DNA of 8,155 nucleotides from JBBSIG01 sp038232215 (lineage in GTDB: Bacteria > Actinomycetota > Thermoleophilia > Gaiellales > Gaiellaceae), in contig JBBSIG010000111.1 of assembly GCA_038232215.1 (NCBI GenBank), positions 1-8,155 on the forward strand. The letters are read 5' to 3'. A program made the translations under genes and the position numbers. Position 1 is the first letter of the stretch. Every line of letters starts with the position of its first letter. Positions 6,472-8,155 of the stretch are shown one piece after another. Below the pieces are notes generated by a model, which was not told the origin of the DNA, did not search any database, and saw only the letters and a program-made list of their open reading frames with translations.

Positions 6472-7554
6472 CTACGGGTCGCGGAGGAACGAGGGAACCT
6501 CGAGCACGTCGCTCGAGACCTCGAAGCCCTCGCGGGCCGCCGGTCGGCGACCCGATGTCGGCTCCTCGGCGAGCAGGCTCGACTCGCGGCGCCGACGCCG
6601 GCGAGGGCCGCCGAACCCCGTCGCGATGACCGTGACCCTGACCTCGTCGCCGAGCGCGTCGTCGATGACCGCTCCGAAGATGACGTTGGCGTTCGCGTCG
6701 GCCGCGCTCGTCACGACCTCGGCAGCCTCGTTGATCTCGAACAGGCCGACCTCGGAGCCGCCGCTGACGTTGAGCAGAATGCCCGTCGCCCCGTCGATGG
6801 AGGCCTCGAGGAGCGGTGACGAGACCGCGGTGCGCGCCGCCTCCGCCGCCCGGCTGTCCCCGGCTGCGATACCGATTCCCATCAGGGCCGAGCCGGCGTC
6901 GCGCATGATCGTCCGCACGTCCGCGAAGTCGAGGTTGACGATGCCCGGCACGGTGATCAGGTCGGTGATCCCCTGGACGCCCTGGCGCAGGATGTCGTCC
7001 GCCATCCGGAACGCGTCGACGATCGAGGTCTTCTTCTCGACTACCTGGAGCAGCCGGTCGTTCTCGATCACGATCAGCGTGTCGACCTGGTCGCGTAGCT
7101 CCTCGAGGCCGCGCTCGGCGGCGTCCGAGCGCTTCCGGCCCTCGAAGGTGAACGGACGGGTCACGACGCCCACGGTGAGCGCGCCGAGCTCTCCCTTTGC
7201 GAGCTCCGCGAGGATCGGTGCGGCGCCGGTTCCGGTCCCGCCGCCCTCGCCGGCCGTGACGAAGACCATGTCCGCGCCCTTCAACGCCTCCTTCAGCTCG
7301 TCCCGGCTCTCCTGCGCCGCCGCCTGTCCGACCTCCGGATCGGCGCCGGCCCCGAGGCCGCGCGTCACCTTGGAGCCGATGTGGATCTTCACGTCCGCGT
7401 CGCACATGAGCAGGGCCTGGGCGTCGGTGTTCACGGCGATGAACTCGACGCCGGTCAGGTTGGCGTCGACCATCCGGTTGACGGCGTTCGTGCCGCCGCC
7501 GCCGACGCCCACGACCTTGATCACTGCGAGGTAGTTACCGGTCTGTTCTCTCAC
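6472..7554 (-). CDS. ftsZ: Cell division GTPase FtsZ
   Basis: FtsZ is the tubulin-like GTPase that polymerises into the division ring. All core elements are present in 360 residues. VVGVGGGGTNAVNRM (14-28) starts the nucleotide fold. AGEGGGTGTGAAP (101-113) is the tubulin signature loop, and NLDFADV (207-213) is the T7 synergy loop with Asn207, Asp209 and Asp212 that completes GTP hydrolysis in the neighbouring subunit. After the GTPase domain (to about 314) come an unusual run of six arginines (318-323), a linker of roughly 30 residues, and the C-terminal peptide DVLEVPSFL (349-357) that binds partners such as SepF. The start is GTG at 7554, preceded by AGG with a six-base spacer. The gene has its own promoter (TTGACA/TACTCT) and a structured leader in the gap after ftsQ. 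There is no ftsA between ftsQ and ftsZ, the actinobacterial arrangement. gcvT, rather than a division gene, lies downstream. Confidence 0.98.
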   Translation of the reverse strand: MREQTGNYLAVIKVVGVGGGGTNAVNRMVDANLTGVEFIAVNTDAQALLMCDADVKIHIGSKVTRGLGAGADPEVGQAAAQESRDELKEALKGADMVFVTAGEGGGTGTGAAPILAELAKGELGALTVGVVTRPFTFEGRKRSDAAERGLEELRDQVDTLIVIENDRLLQVVEKKTSIVDAFRMADDILRQGVQGITDLITVPGIVNLDFADVRTIMRDAGSALMGIGIAAGDSRAAEAARTAVSSPLLEASIDGATGILLNVSGGSEVGLFEINEAAEVVTSAADANANVIFGAVIDDALGDEVRVTVIATGFGGPRRRRRRESSLLAEEPTSGRRPAAREGFEVSSDVLEVPSFLRDP

Positions 7555-7563
7555 TCTCGACCT

Positions 7564-7605
7564 AGCTCGACGTGAAGCTTGACTGGACCGTGCGACCGTC
7601 GAGCT
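7564..7605 (-). promoter_or_regulatory. Hairpin in the ftsZ leader abutting the ribosome-binding site
   Basis: AGCTCGACG (7564-7572) and CGTCGAGCT (7597-7605) form a perfect 9-bp inverted repeat around a 24-base loop, within the predicted ftsZ 5' leader. On the mRNA the 3' arm ends directly at the AGG (7563-7561) that serves as Shine-Dalgarno. The hexamer GUCGAG occurs both in the 3' arm and across the AGG and its spacer (7561-7556). The 5' arm could therefore pair with either one, exposing or covering the ribosome site. Chance is a real alternative because CTCGAC/GTCGAG is frequent in this DNA. Confidence 0.4.
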
Positions 7606-7620
7606 GCCCTTTCAGCGGTG

Positions 7621-7649
7621 AGAGTACGCACGGGATGCGCGCCTGTCAA
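7621..7649 (-). promoter_or_regulatory. ftsZ promoter, TTGACA - 17 bp - TACTCT
   Basis: On the minus strand a perfect -35 hexamer TTGACA (7649-7644) is followed by exactly 17 bases and then TACTCT (7626-7621), which keeps the TA...T pattern of a -10 box. This is the best housekeeping-sigma promoter seen in the window. Transcription would start near 7613-7612, giving an ftsZ leader of about 58 bases. The promoter lies in the 103-base gap after the ftsQ stop and would drive ftsZ independently of upstream dcw genes. It might also feed the gcv genes if the ftsZ-gcvT hairpin is leaky. Confidence 0.7.
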
Positions 7650-7657
7650 CGCCGGTC

Positions 7658-8155
7658 TCATGGCGAGGTCGAGCGAGAAGGCTCGACCTCTACCTCCGAC
7701 TTGAGGGTTGTCCCGGCCACCGGTCGGCCCGGAACGCTCACGTCGAGGTAGAGGCGCTCCGGCGTCAGCAAGGGCAGGACTCGGCGGGCGACGGCCAGCT
7801 TCAGACGGAGCCCTCCGGGCAGGCCGAGCCGCAGCTCTCGTCCCGAGCGGAGAACCACGGTTAGCTGAGGCCGGGTGGCCGTGACCGATCGGAGCGGGAG
7901 CTCGTGGAGGAGCGAGAGCACGCGGGCCGCGCGCGCCTGAACGTCCGGGAGCGTCGCTCCCGGGCTGACCCGCACCGTGCGGGAGATCCAGAGCCGCGGC
8001 AACCGAGGATGGCTCCGGGCCCCGGCGAGCGCAATCACGCGGGCGCGCCCTGACACGAGCCAAGCACGGTCCCCGCTGCGCAGGACGGCGACCGGCCTCT
8101 CGGGGACCACGACCACGGAGAGCGTGTGCGGAAACGAGCGGTCGACCTCGAAGGA
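7658..8155 (-). CDS. ftsQ: Cell division protein FtsQ/DivIB, C-terminal part (5' end outside window)
   Basis: The minus-strand frame stays open to the right edge, giving 165 C-terminal residues. The visible start reads SFEVDRSFPHTLSVVVVPER, then PVAVLRSGDRAWLVSGRARV. This matches the end of the POTRA domain and the start of the beta domain of FtsQ, with the usual FPxTL...V.ERxPVA pattern. The remainder is a diverged beta domain with alternating Val, Leu and Arg. FtsQ is a single-pass membrane protein that links early and late division proteins (FtsB/FtsL) outside the membrane; its cytoplasmic tail and membrane segment would lie beyond the window. Stop TGA is at 7658-7660. Position immediately before ftsZ supports the call, since the beta domain alone is weakly conserved. 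An internal GTG at 8116 should not be taken as the start. The last codons form a 10-bp hairpin. Confidence 0.88.
   Translation of the reverse strand, partial: SFEVDRSFPHTLSVVVVPERPVAVLRSGDRAWLVSGRARVIALAGARSHPRLPRLWISRTVRVSPGATLPDVQARAARVLSLLHELPLRSVTATRPQLTVVLRSGRELRLGLPGGLRLKLAVARRVLPLLTPERLYLDVSVPGRPVAGTTLKSEVEVEPSRSTSP
7665..7690 (-). repeat. 10-bp hairpin inside the last codons of ftsQ
   Basis: GAGGTCGAGC (7665-7674) and GCTCGACCTC (7681-7690) are perfect complements with a 6-base loop (GAGAAG). On the minus strand the structure ends four bases before the ftsQ stop codon and lies about 15 bases upstream of the ftsZ -35 box. It encodes the C-terminal EVEPSRSTS. It could end or slow ftsQ transcripts, protect an mRNA end, or be a protein-binding palindrome near the ftsZ promoter. 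There is no T-tract, so the terminator reading is uncertain. Confidence 0.4.

Noticed and set aside
5658..7534. Plus-strand frames 5658-6629 and 6353-7534 and minus-strand 6050-7405 around gcvT and ftsZ
   Set aside because: They overlap gcvT and ftsZ along most of their length, show no motifs, and reflect high third-position GC.
7551..8063. Minus-strand 170-codon frame between ftsQ and ftsZ
   Set aside because: It overlaps ftsQ in a different phase and the ftsZ promoter and leader; composition is shadow-like.
1..8155. tRNA, rRNA, CRISPR array, insertion sequence or attachment site
   Set aside because: No tRNA-like cloverleaf, evenly spaced repeats, transposase motif or terminal repeats were noticed on either strand.

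Overview
The window is a GC-rich chromosomal segment that looks like a deep-branching actinobacterium, most likely Thermoleophilia-like. The reasons are: very high G+C with codons ending in G or C; four GTG starts among the minus-strand genes; ftsQ followed directly by ftsZ with no ftsA between them, as in Actinomycetota; and a glycine decarboxylase P-protein split into two subunits, which is unlike the single-chain GcvP of Streptomyces or Mycobacterium. The taxonomic placement is inference, because no marker was searched.

Layout, left to right. Positions 3-1328 (+) hold the C-terminal part of a large Res-type helicase-endonuclease: helicase motif VI at the window edge and a PD-(D/E)xK nuclease at the C-terminus. 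Four bases later, 1333-1992 (+) holds a complete nitroreductase-fold flavoprotein of the iodotyrosine deiodinase type. It has no in-frame ATG, GTG, TTG or CTG at its N-terminus and probably starts at an ATC preceded by AGGA. It converges with a one-base gap on a minus-strand cluster that fills the rest of the window. In transcription order (right to left) that cluster is ftsQ (partial), ftsZ, gcvT, gcvH, gcvPA, gcvPB.

The gcvTHPA-PB set encodes the glycine-specific parts of the glycine cleavage system: the T aminomethyltransferase, the H lipoyl carrier, and both halves of the PLP-dependent P decarboxylase. The L protein (lipoamide dehydrogenase) is not in the window. gcvH/gcvPA and gcvPA/gcvPB each overlap by GTGA, implying translational coupling. 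The ftsQ-ftsZ part is the end of the division (dcw) cluster. The ftsQ-ftsZ gap carries the clearest promoter in the window, TTGACA-17 bp-TACTCT, followed by a leader whose 9-bp hairpin abuts the ftsZ ribosome binding site. A nested inverted repeat separates ftsZ from gcvT.

Most of the window is core metabolism and cell division. No wholly new system is evident. The points most worth checking are the deiodinase-like gene with its missing start codon and exact active-site triad spacing, its position directly behind a restriction-type gene, the ftsZ leader structure, hairpins placed inside the last codons of genes, and a glycine cleavage operon directly downstream of ftsZ. No tRNA, rRNA, CRISPR array, insertion sequence or riboswitch was seen, and no gene-free stretch exceeds about 120 bases.
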